DNA of 6,239 nt. It comes from Cytophagaceae bacterium. Its GTDB lineage: Bacteria > Bacteroidota > Bacteroidia > Cytophagales > Flexibacteraceae. The notes under the pieces are model-generated. The model did no database searches. It saw only the letters and a program-made list of their open reading frames with translations, and was not told the DNA's origin. This document shows positions 1-6,239 of this stretch, one piece after another (within the stretch, counting starts at the first letter, position 1; every line of letters starts with the position of its first letter). Where the stretch lies: contig CANHWS010000209.1 of the NCBI GenBank assembly GCA_947464365.1, positions 1-6,239 of the forward strand, in the 5' to 3' direction. A program made the position numbers and the translations under genes.

Positions 1-1716
1 CAGCAACAGGTCGCTGATCTTGATCAGTACCAATCCAATTGCCCGCAATGGATGATTAACTTATCAATCCAGCTTATGCCGTTGGCGGGATACAAGGCTG
101 ACTTGCAAAACCTAGACACCACCTCAGTTGATGATTTGATTATGCAAGCTGAGCAATCCTTGCTCGGTTATTGGATTAAGGCGACTGAGGCAGCAAACCC
201 CGAGCTAACCCAAATTGGTCATTGGCAACCGACCGAACAGGAAAACCAACTACAGACCCTCCTGACCCAGAAACAACAACTGGCCGCTGAGCTGGTGGTC
301 GTTCGGCTCAAGGAACGTACATGTCTAGGGCTAGACTATAACCGATTGCAGAACCGTGTTACCTACCGTAATCTTTATGATCAGGTTTCCAAAAAACAAC
401 GCCTCTGGCCGGTGCGGAAACTCATCAACAACTATGCGGATGATGCCCTGCGCCTCATGCCTTGTTGGCTGACTAGTCCTGAGGCCATGGCCGCCATGTT
501 CGGCACAACACCCGTCTTTGACCTGATGATTGTGGACGAAGCCAGCCAATGTTATGCCGAGCGGGGCTTGCCTGCTTTAGCCCGTGCCAAGCAAGTCGTG
601 GTTGTGGGCGACAAAATGCAGCTGCAACCTTATAGCCTCTATCAGGTGCGGTACGAAGCCACCGACGAAGCGCTGGACCTCAATCCCGACTTAGATAGCC
701 TCTCATTGTTGGACCTTGCAAGCCGTTATGCCCATACCCAAACGCTAACGGGCCACTACCGCAGCCGCCACCAAAGCTTGATTGCGTTCAGCAACCACCA
801 TTTCTATGACGATAAATTGCTATATCTGCCTTCACCTACGGAGTTGGCCCCCAAGAGTTCAACCCAACACAGACACCCTGAGGAGTCGATTGATACACCA
901 ATACAGGTGCATTACATATCCGACGGCATTTGGGCAGACCAACGCAACCAAGCCGAGGCCGAAGCCGTAGTGGACTACCTTATCCAAGGCCTTAGTCAAT
1001 CGATCTTAGGTCAGGCATCGGTAGGGGTGATTACGTTCAACATCCACCAGCAGCTCCTGATCCAGGACTTGCTGGAGGCTGCGGCGCAGGAAAGAGCGTT
1101 GGCAATTCCACCCAACTGGTTTGTTAAAAGCCTAGAGCACGTCCAGGGAGACGAGGCCGATATCATTATTTTTTCTGTGGCTTATGCTGCAGACAAGGCA
1201 GGGCGTATCAGGGCGCAATATGGTAGCCTATCACGTGCAGGCGGCGAAAATCGACTCAATGTCGGCATTACCCGCGCACGCCAACAACTTATTGTATTCA
1301 GCAGCCTATTGCCACATCAACTCCCGACGGATGACAGCATCAATGCTGGACCCCGCCTCCTGAAGGCCTGGCTACACTATGTTTGGCAGGTTGGCGCCCC
1401 TGCACCAATTCCTGATTTAGGCCATAGCTCACCAATCCCGACCGAGCTAGCTTGGCCCGCCGCACCTATCGGCAGCCTTGCCGAGCGCGTTATGGCAGTC
1501 GAAGGTCCAGAATACAACTCCTTGCTACCAGTTGCCGATTTAGCGGATGTGCCATCGGCCACTCTCTTGCTTACCGATGATGACCGCTTTGCTTTGCAGC
1601 CCGATGGGCGGGCAGAGTTTGGCTTACTGCCTTTGGCGCTAAGGCAGGCAGGTTGGCAGGTCCGGCGCGTGTGGGAGCGTACCAGGCCCGACCAGCCCGA
1701 TCAGTCCGGACATTAG
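1..1716 (+). CDS. Superfamily 1 (UPF1/DNA2-like) helicase, C-terminal part; 5' end outside window
   Basis: The frame is open from base 1, so the first ATG (position 52) is internal; 571 residues are visible. Numbering from the first visible codon, helicase motifs appear in order. Walker B is IVDEASQ (DE at 179-180), motif III is GDKMQLQP (203-210), the next motif is GHYRSRH (251-257), motif V is VQGDEAD (381-387), and the arginine-finger motif VI is GITRARQQL (422-430). The Walker A loop must lie upstream. This is the AAA_11/AAA_12-type helicase core, expected to use ATP hydrolysis to move on DNA or RNA in the cytoplasm. The PCWLTSPEA stretch before Walker B resembles large helicases that often carry an N-terminal DUF4011 region. 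The tail (about 475-571, with GWQVRRVW near the end) resembles the last part of a Vsr/MTES_1575-like nuclease fold, but I see no clear catalytic set. Motif III reads QLQP rather than the common QLPP, which I believe is normal in Bacteroidota relatives. Stop is TAG. The helicase family is firm; the substrate and cellular role are unknown. Confidence 0.9.
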   Translation, partial: QQQVADLDQYQSNCPQWMINLSIQLMPLAGYKADLQNLDTTSVDDLIMQAEQSLLGYWIKATEAANPELTQIGHWQPTEQENQLQTLLTQKQQLAAELVVVRLKERTCLGLDYNRLQNRVTYRNLYDQVSKKQRLWPVRKLINNYADDALRLMPCWLTSPEAMAAMFGTTPVFDLMIVDEASQCYAERGLPALARAKQVVVVGDKMQLQPYSLYQVRYEATDEALDLNPDLDSLSLLDLASRYAHTQTLTGHYRSRHQSLIAFSNHHFYDDKLLYLPSPTELAPKSSTQHRHPEESIDTPIQVHYISDGIWADQRNQAEAEAVVDYLIQGLSQSILGQASVGVITFNIHQQLLIQDLLEAAAQERALAIPPNWFVKSLEHVQGDEADIIIFSVAYAADKAGRIRAQYGSLSRAGGENRLNVGITRARQQLIVFSSLLPHQLPTDDSINAGPRLLKAWLHYVWQVGAPAPIPDLGHSSPIPTELAWPAAPIGSLAERVMAVEGPEYNSLLPVADLADVPSATLLLTDDDRFALQPDGRAEFGLLPLALRQAGWQVRRVWERTRPDQPDQSGH

Positions 1717-1956
1717 GGCATATTGCGCTCCAGATGACACAAAGATCTATCCACTGTTACATCCATTTATCAAGCCCTTGGCATCACCATCCTGCCAAAC
1801 CTGACAAAGCAATAGGGCAGCGCATGCCTTGGCATCAAATTTGACAAATAGAGCAAAAACACGCCTCATTGGTAGTAGCTGGCTATATTGCCACAATCTG
1901 TCAGGTTCGGCTATGCTGCCATTGGCAACTAATCACAAGCACAATTAAGCACAACC
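1717..1956. other. Spacer between helicase gene and yugP with repeated TTGGCA boxes
   Basis: This 240-bp spacer has no credible gene. It holds several copies of TTGGCA or its complement: 1778-1783, 1793-1798 (inverted), 1829-1834, and one inside the near-palindrome TGCCATTGGCA at 1917-1927, about 30 bp before the yugP start. The inverted pair 1778-1783/1793-1798 could form a 6-bp hairpin with a 9-nt loop, but no T-tract follows, so it is not a typical terminator. An 11-bp direct repeat, CCTTGGCATCA, occurs at 1776-1786 and 1827-1837. I found no exact TAnnTTTG promoter element. Confidence 0.45.
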
Positions 1957-2631
<675 letters not shown>

Positions 2632-2648
2632 AGTCCCTAGGCCTGTCC

Positions 2649-2714
2649 GTCATGCCTGATCCTGTTAATCAGACAAGTTGATTTGGTTCTTGGCATCAGG
2701 CCCGACAGTTTTTT
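2649..2714 (+). terminator. Possible imperfect terminator hairpin after yugP
   Basis: GCCTGAT (2654-2660) can pair with ATCAGGC (2695-2701). After a 2x2 mismatch the stem extends by GTC (2649-2651) with GAC (2704-2706). Six T residues follow at 2709-2714. The loop is long (34 nt) and contains a competing short pairing, CTGAT (2656-2660) with ATCAG (2668-2672). This long loop makes it a weaker candidate than the hairpin about 30 bp further on. Confidence 0.35.
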
Positions 2715-2737
2715 ACGGCTTTTGCATTTCATTTTGT

Positions 2738-2781
2738 CAAACTGACCCAGTATTCGCTCAAATTCTGGGTCATTTGTTTTT
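2738..2781 (+). terminator. Rho-independent terminator downstream of yugP
   Basis: TGACCCAG (2743-2750) pairs perfectly with CTGGGTCA (2765-2772) around a 14-nt loop. With one bulged C (2742) the stem extends by CAAA (2738-2741) with TTTG (2773-2776). Five T residues follow directly (2777-2781). It lies about 107 bp after the yugP stop and separates that unit from the acyl-CoA dehydrogenase gene. Confidence 0.65.
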
Positions 2782-2808
2782 ATTGCCGCTTTTACCAAAT
2801 TAAATTTG
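2773..2808 (+). promoter_or_regulatory. Candidate Bacteroidota-type promoter for the acyl-CoA dehydrogenase gene
   Basis: TAAATTTG (2801-2808) matches the Bacteroidota -7 consensus TAnnTTTG exactly. The nearest -33-like TTTG is at 2773-2776, giving a 24-bp spacer, slightly longer than the usual range of about 17-23. The -33 element would overlap the 3' arm of the preceding terminator. The -7 element also sits in a small dyad, CAAAT-TAA-ATTTG (2796-2808). A start near 2814 would give a leader of about 135 nt. Confidence 0.4.
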
Positions 2809-2949
2809 CCTAAGTTTTGTGGCCCGTAGTCTTTCGTTCAGTCCAGTACCGTGTCCTTTTGGGGGCATTGCTGATGCCGGATAGATTGATTATGACCAGC
2901 TAACATCCCTATTTTACACCACCATTACTTTCGAAGAATCCCTCCAGGC
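2809..2949 (+). other. Leader or spacer before the acyl-CoA dehydrogenase gene
   Basis: With the terminators and promoter just upstream, this completes the 318-bp gap between yugP and the dehydrogenase gene. No coding region is supported. The one visible structure is a short hairpin, GGCAT (2864-2868) with ATGCC (2874-2878) around a 5-nt loop, in the presumed 5' leader. It matches no riboswitch I recognise. Confidence 0.3.
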
Positions 2950-4089
2950 ATGGAATTTAACCTTACCGAAGAACAGATTGCAGTCCGTGATGCCGCCCGT
3001 GAGTTTGCTCAGGTTGAGCTCTTGCCGGGTGTTATCGAGCGTGACGAGCACCAGAAATTCCCGACCGAGCAAGTCCGCAAGATGGGCGAGCTAGGGTTTA
3101 TGGGCATGATGGTCGCCCCAGAGTGGGGTGGTAGTGGTCTGGATACCGTATCCTATGTCTTAGCGATCGAGGAGCTATCTAAGGTAGACGCCTCGGCTTC
3201 TGTGATTATGTCGGTCAATAACTCTTTGGTCTGTGCAGGCCTAGAGAAGTATGGCAACGACGCACAACGCGAAAAGTACCTCAAGCCCCTTGCCATGGGG
3301 GATGTAATTGGCGCTTTTTGTTTGTCTGAGCCCGAGGCAGGCAGCGATGCCACCTCGCAGCATACCACAGCGGTTGACATGGGAGACCACTATGTGCTGA
3401 ACGGAACCAAAAACTGGATCACGAACGGGAGTACTGCCACTTATTACCTGGTCATGGCCCAAACCCATGTCGAGCTCAAACATAAAGGCATTAACGCTTT
3501 TATCGTTGAGAAGGGTATGCCCGGTTTCACGGTCGGGATCAAGGAAAACAAATTAGGTATCCGCGGATCGGACACGCACTCGCTGATGTTTCAGGATGTG
3601 ATCGTGCCAAAAGCCAACCGCATTGGCGAAGATGGATTCGGATTCAATTTTGCAATGGGCGTACTTAACGGTGGCCGCATAGGCATTGCTTCTCAAGCCC
3701 TGGGTATTGCGTCGGGTGCCTACGAGCTAGCCCTAGAATATAGCAAGAGCCGCAAAGCCTTTGGCAAAAGCATCTCCGAGCACCAAGCTATCCAGTTCAA
3801 GCTGGCACACATGGCCACGGAGATCGACGCTGCGCGTTTGCTCTGCCTTCAGGCTGCTTGGCTAAAGGATCAAGGACGGGATTTTGCCAAAGCTAGCGCT
3901 ATGGCTAAGTTGTTTGCCAGCAGGGTTGCGATGGAAACCTCTGTTGAGGCCATCCAGATACATGGTGGCTACGGTTTTGTCAAAGAGTATCATGTGGAGC
4001 GCATGATGCGGGATGCCAAAATCACCCAGATTTATGAAGGAACTTCCGAGATTCAGAAGATTGTCATCAGCCGTGAGTTGCTAAAATAG
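2950..4089 (+). CDS. Acyl-CoA dehydrogenase (short-chain/butyryl-CoA type), FAD-dependent
   Basis: A complete 379-residue protein, the normal length for short-chain acyl-CoA dehydrogenases. It should oxidise an acyl-CoA to the trans-2-enoyl-CoA, passing electrons from FAD to electron-transfer flavoprotein, in fatty-acid or branched-chain amino-acid breakdown in the cytoplasm. Both family signatures are intact: CLSEPEAGSDATS (124-136), and the second beginning QIHGGYGF and ending RMMRD (336-355). The catalytic base is expected to be Glu363 in IYEGTSEIQ, the position used by short-chain and butyryl-CoA dehydrogenases rather than by the isovaleryl type. The middle beta domain includes NGTKNWITNG (151-160), and the C-terminal helical domain includes SRKAFGKSISEHQ (267-279). 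The ATG is the first in frame after a TGA at 2893-2895. Chain-length preference cannot be read from sequence alone. There is no ETF, thiolase or hydratase gene within the window, so it appears monocistronic. A bcd- or acdA-like name would be a guess, so I leave the symbol blank. Confidence 0.95.
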   Translation: MEFNLTEEQIAVRDAAREFAQVELLPGVIERDEHQKFPTEQVRKMGELGFMGMMVAPEWGGSGLDTVSYVLAIEELSKVDASASVIMSVNNSLVCAGLEKYGNDAQREKYLKPLAMGDVIGAFCLSEPEAGSDATSQHTTAVDMGDHYVLNGTKNWITNGSTATYYLVMAQTHVELKHKGINAFIVEKGMPGFTVGIKENKLGIRGSDTHSLMFQDVIVPKANRIGEDGFGFNFAMGVLNGGRIGIASQALGIASGAYELALEYSKSRKAFGKSISEHQAIQFKLAHMATEIDAARLLCLQAAWLKDQGRDFAKASAMAKLFASRVAMETSVEAIQIHGGYGFVKEYHVERMMRDAKITQIYEGTSEIQKIVISRELLK

Positions 4090-4189
4090 CACATTTGCCA
4101 TAAAAAATGGTGCTGAAATATTGGATTTGTGCATTACATTTGTCCCGCTGATACGGGGCGTCTGGCTTTTGGTTCGTGCCAATTTTTCT

Positions 4190-4214
4190 AATCGTGATAT
4201 TTTTTTGCACGATT
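4190..4214. promoter_or_regulatory. Inverted repeat upstream of the AraC-family gene, possible operator
   Basis: AATCGTG (4190-4196) and CACGATT (4208-4214) form a perfect 7-bp inverted repeat separated by 11 bp, so half-site centres are about 18 bp apart. The spacer is AT-rich (a T-run at 4200-4206) and resembles a loose -7 element. The repeat lies 111-135 bp before the AraC-family start. It could be a regulator-binding site, perhaps for autoregulation, or a hairpin. No T-tract follows, so it is not a typical terminator for the upstream gene. The rest of the 235-bp spacer (4090-4324) shows an exact TACATTTG at 4135-4142 but no -33 partner at proper spacing. Confidence 0.35.
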
Positions 4215-4324
4215 GTTATAGCTGCAAGGACCGTCGAATGATCCGTATTTCCGGCAAGACAAATCACACCGTTTTTCAACCGAATCCAAGGTTCTGGGCT
4301 TCCTACTAATCAGCCCCTATTGTT

Positions 4325-5254
4325 ATGACAATGGAAGACTATAACAAGGTTTTTGAAAACCTTCGTATCGACTTCGCAAGGGTGCGTCACCTCAAGCTGA
4401 CCAAGCATTTTACGATTTTTGGGTTCGAGGAGAACTGCAACAACATCATCTTGGTCAACAAGGGATCGCTTAGAGTAGGCGAGAAGGACGGTTTGGTCGC
4501 TGCAGGCCAAGTTGTTTTTATCCCATCCAAACGCAAAACCAGCATCCGCTACGGTGGCGAGGAAGGTGTTGTTCTGACAACTGACCAGTTCCTGAGCAAT
4601 CGGGATAACAACTTTTCCCTCCTGACCGACAAGTTGCCGTCAGAAATTGAAGAGGACAGCATTAGCATCATCTCTTTTGACTGCAAGATCTTCGACAACG
4701 TGGATTTCTTCCACACGCTCGAGTTGCCTAGCTTCATCATCCGTGACAACCCGGTTATTATTGGGCTGATGGAAGAGGCTGTGTCCGAAAGCCTAGGTGC
4801 CCGCCCAGGAGGTATGCGCATCGTCAAGGCTAACGCCGACCAGCTCACGATCGAGATCCTGCGTCACGTAATGGACCGCAAGATCTTCCTCGAGCAGATC
4901 GCGACCAACATCGTTTACTTCAAAGACCCACGTCTGGTCAAGATATTCTACCACATCCGCCGTAACCTAAGCGGTGATCTCAGCAACAAGATTTTGGCTG
5001 AGCTTGCAGACGTCAGCGAGGACTATGTAGGCCAGTACTTCAAAGCTCTGACCGGCATCAACCCTCAGGACTACATCGAGTACCAACGGATGGAAGAGGC
5101 CATCCACCTGCTTCGCACCACCAAATACAGCATCGCCGAGATTGGCGAGAAAGTCGGCTTTAACGGCACGGCCTATTTCTGCCGCCGCTTCAAGATGATG
5201 TTTGGCATCCCGGCTGCTAAAATGCGCCGTCGCGAGACCATCGTCGCTGTATAG
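4325..5254 (+). CDS. AraC-family transcriptional regulator with N-terminal cupin-like sensor domain
   Basis: A complete 309-residue protein, typical length for the family. Residues about 28-90 form a beta-rich, cupin-like effector domain (GQVVFIPSKRKTSIRYGG at 61-78). Residues 132-190 look like the helical linker and dimerisation region. The C-terminal DNA-binding domain (about 203-303) holds two helix-turn-helix units. The first is around NKILAELADVSEDYVGQYFK (221-240). The second is around YSIAEIGEKVGFNGTAYFCR (268-287), followed by RRFKMMFGIPAAKMRR (287-302), the AraC family signature region. It should bind promoter DNA in the cytoplasm and respond to an unidentified ligand. Start choice: ATG 4325 is the first after an in-frame TAA (4307-4309); ATG 4331 is only two codons on and equally possible. 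It is transcribed alone, ending in a strong terminator. The target genes are not evident; the adjacent dehydrogenase gene is one candidate by position only. Confidence 0.93.
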   Translation: MTMEDYNKVFENLRIDFARVRHLKLTKHFTIFGFEENCNNIILVNKGSLRVGEKDGLVAAGQVVFIPSKRKTSIRYGGEEGVVLTTDQFLSNRDNNFSLLTDKLPSEIEEDSISIISFDCKIFDNVDFFHTLELPSFIIRDNPVIIGLMEEAVSESLGARPGGMRIVKANADQLTIEILRHVMDRKIFLEQIATNIVYFKDPRLVKIFYHIRRNLSGDLSNKILAELADVSEDYVGQYFKALTGINPQDYIEYQRMEEAIHLLRTTKYSIAEIGEKVGFNGTAYFCRRFKMMFGIPAAKMRRRETIVAV

Positions 5255-5274
5255 TTAATACAATCACACTAGTG

Positions 5275-5310
5275 AAAAAAGCCCCATACGCCCAGTATGG
5301 GGCTTTTTTT
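5275..5310 (+). terminator. Strong Rho-independent terminator after the AraC-family gene
   Basis: GCCCCATAC (5281-5289) pairs perfectly with GTATGGGGC (5295-5303) around a 5-nt loop, followed by seven T residues (5304-5310). Six A residues before the stem (5275-5280) extend the pairing to 15 bp and give the hairpin a T-tract on the other strand as well. It may therefore also work in reverse, though no gene on the - strand points into it. It starts about 20 bp after the stop codon. Confidence 0.92.
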
Positions 5311-5480
5311 CGTTTACGGTAGGGTTCAATCGGCTGGCTTTCGTGGTGATACCCCATGGTTCCTATGCCTTGTGGTAGCCAAATGATGCTGTCAAAAAAG
5401 TAAAGTGAGCAGCGCTCTTGGCCGGACTATCGTTTTGTGAGAAACGATGGCTTGGCAAAGCCTCCGCTGTCAAAATGTCA
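5311..5480. other. Spacer before miaB, first part: no gene, several nested inverted repeats
   Basis: This stretch contains no plausible coding region or tRNA. It includes a 10-bp direct repeat, GCTGTCAAAA, at 5388-5397 and 5466-5475. Between and around the copies lie nested inverted repeats: AAAAGTA (5396-5402) with TACTTTT (5481-5487), TGAgCAGCG (5406-5414) with CGCTGTCA (5465-5472), ATCGTTT (5429-5435) with AAACGAT (5442-5448), and GGCTT (5449-5453) with AAGCC (5458-5462). Drawn together they give two hairpins inside two outer helices. I recognise no known RNA family. Confidence 0.4.
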
Positions 5481-5484
5481 TACT

Positions 5485-5519
5485 TTTGCTGGCCCTATCC
5501 CAAGATCTGACTAACTTTG
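5485..5519 (+). promoter_or_regulatory. Candidate Bacteroidota-type promoter for miaB
   Basis: TTTG (5485-5488) and TAACTTTG (5512-5519) match the Bacteroidota -33 and -7 elements (TTTG and TAnnTTTG), with a 23-bp spacer at the upper end of the usual range. Transcription would begin near 5525, giving a leader of about 165 nt before the miaB ATG. A second exact -7 match, TACTTTTG (5481-5488), overlaps the -33 element but lacks a well-placed partner: the nearest TTG, at 5452-5454, is 26 bp upstream. Confidence 0.55.
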
Positions 5520-5690
5520 CAAACTAACCAATGCACTTGGCTGCCACTGTGTTGCGGGTATCTCTTAAACCTGATTTAGGGGGTCCAACCCAGGCGGCCT
5601 TACCTATCAACCTTGCCTCAAATGAGGGCCCTACATTTCATACTAGGCGACCCCTTTCAAAATAACCACGAACCACTTTTCTGATAGACC
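5520..5690 (+). other. Presumed miaB leader with a short open reading frame
   Basis: This is the presumed 5' leader of miaB. It contains an ATG-initiated frame of 44 codons (5531-5665) that starts a few bases after the predicted transcription start and ends 25 bp before the miaB ATG. The peptide is rich in Leu and Pro, matches nothing I know, and has no visible ribosome-binding site, so I do not call it a gene. No terminator-like hairpin with a T-tract is visible. Confidence 0.3.
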
Positions 5691-6239
5691 ATGTCAAACG
5701 CTGTTATCCATGACCTTGGCATTCTGGACCTTGATGCCAAAGCTGCCGAGCTGGAGCCAACGCCCAAAACCACACTCGATACCAACACGGGTCGTAGCCG
5801 CAAACTCTATATCGAGAGTTATGGCTGCCAGATGAACTATTCGGACAGTGAGATCGTGACCAGCATCTTGTTCGACAACGGCTTTGATACCACCTCGTCT
5901 GCTGAGGAGGCGGATTTGATATTGCTCAACACCTGCGCCATTCGTGACAATGCCGAGCAGAAGATCCGGAATCGACTGATGCACCTCAATGGTGTCAAGA
6001 AACGCAACCCAGGTTTGCAGATCGGTGTGCTGGGCTGTATGGCCGAGCGCCTCAAGATCAAATTGCTGGAGGAAGAGAAAATGGTCGATATGGTCGTCGG
6101 CCCAGATGCTTACCGTGACCTACCGAACCTGATCCAGGAAGTGGACGAGGGCCAAAAGGCCGTTAACGTTTTCCTCAGTCGGGACGAGACCTACGCCGAT
6201 ATCACGCCAGTGCGGCTCAACACCAATGGGGTCTCTGCC
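5691..6239 (+). CDS. miaB: MiaB, tRNA ms2i6A37 methylthiotransferase, N-terminal part; 3' end outside window
   Basis: This frame stays open to the last base, with 183 residues visible. MiaB is a radical-SAM enzyme that adds a methylthio group to i6A37 next to the anticodon of tRNAs reading codons that begin with U, in the cytoplasm. The visible part is the MTTase N-terminal domain with its three iron-sulfur cluster cysteines: Cys46 in ESYGCQMN, Cys82 in NTCAIRDNAEQ, and Cys116 in LGCMAER. The final residues, ETYADITPVRLNTNGVSA, are the typical MiaB stretch just before the radical-SAM CxxxCxxC motif, which falls off the window. YADI and the NTCAIRDNAEQ form favour MiaB over the relatives RimO and MtaB. 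An in-frame TAG at 5685-5687 fixes ATG 5691 as the first start, leaving a charged, low-conservation extension of about 38 residues before KLYIESYGC. In many Bacteroidota I recall miaB being followed by a sigma-54-type regulator gene and lptE, which the next bases could confirm. Confidence 0.95.
   Translation, partial: MSNAVIHDLGILDLDAKAAELEPTPKTTLDTNTGRSRKLYIESYGCQMNYSDSEIVTSILFDNGFDTTSSAEEADLILLNTCAIRDNAEQKIRNRLMHLNGVKKRNPGLQIGVLGCMAERLKIKLLEEEKMVDMVVGPDAYRDLPNLIQEVDEGQKAVNVFLSRDETYADITPVRLNTNGVSA

Noticed and set aside
782..970. A 62-codon + strand frame inside the helicase gene
   Set aside because: It is an alternative frame within conserved helicase sequence, with no domain of its own.
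1829..1846. Possible sigma-54 promoter (TTGGCAT... TTTGACA)
   Set aside because: The spacing from GG to the -12 position is right, but the invariant GC is replaced by GA, so the match is too weak.
4088..4114. Hairpin AGCAC/GTGCT at the end of the acyl-CoA dehydrogenase gene as a terminator
   Set aside because: The stem is short and interrupted, and no T-run follows.
4121..4309. A 62-codon + strand frame in the same frame as the AraC-family gene, separated from it by one TAA (4307-4309)
   Set aside because: The product has no recognisable domain, the AraC-family protein is already full length from 4325, and the region holds an inverted repeat typical of a spacer. Readthrough is not supported.
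5322..5331. GGGTTCAATC, resembling a tRNA T-loop
   Set aside because: The flanking bases do not form a T-stem, and there is no anticodon arm or acceptor stem around it.
5694..5984. Two overlapping - strand open frames in the region 5694-6061
   Set aside because: They are antisense to miaB, whose conserved cysteine motifs establish the + strand frame.

Overview
The window reads as an ordinary chromosomal stretch of a member of the Bacteroidota (my inference). Three things support this: promoter-like elements matching the Bacteroidota pattern TTTG...TAnnTTTG, start codons with no convincing Shine-Dalgarno sequence, and protein sequences (MiaB, acyl-CoA dehydrogenase, the QLQP helicase motif) of the kind I associate with that phylum. 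I cannot fix the genus. Coding regions look close to 50% GC and the spacers look more AT-rich.

Five protein-coding genes lie on the + strand, separated by spacers of roughly 235 to 440 bp, so each is probably its own transcription unit. In order they are: (1) positions 1-1716, the 3' part of a large superfamily 1 (UPF1/DNA2-like) helicase gene whose start and Walker A motif lie upstream of the window; (2) positions 1957-2631, a YugP-type membrane zinc metallopeptidase; (3) a spacer with two possible terminators and a candidate promoter; (4) positions 2950-4089, a complete acyl-CoA dehydrogenase with intact signatures and catalytic Glu; (5) positions 4325-5254, an AraC-family regulator, preceded by a 7-bp inverted repeat and followed by a textbook Rho-independent terminator; (6) positions 5311-5690, a spacer with a cluster of nested inverted repeats and a good Bacteroidota-type promoter; and (7) positions 5691-6239, the 5' part of miaB, running off the window end in frame.

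The genes do not form an evident pathway: nucleic-acid unwinding, membrane proteolysis, fatty-acid or branched-chain acyl-CoA oxidation, transcription control and tRNA modification. I see no CRISPR array, insertion sequence, tRNA, rRNA or phage gene. I found no convincing new system. The most interesting leads are non-coding (the nested stems at 5396-5487 and the dyad before the AraC gene), plus the possible defence link of the truncated helicase.
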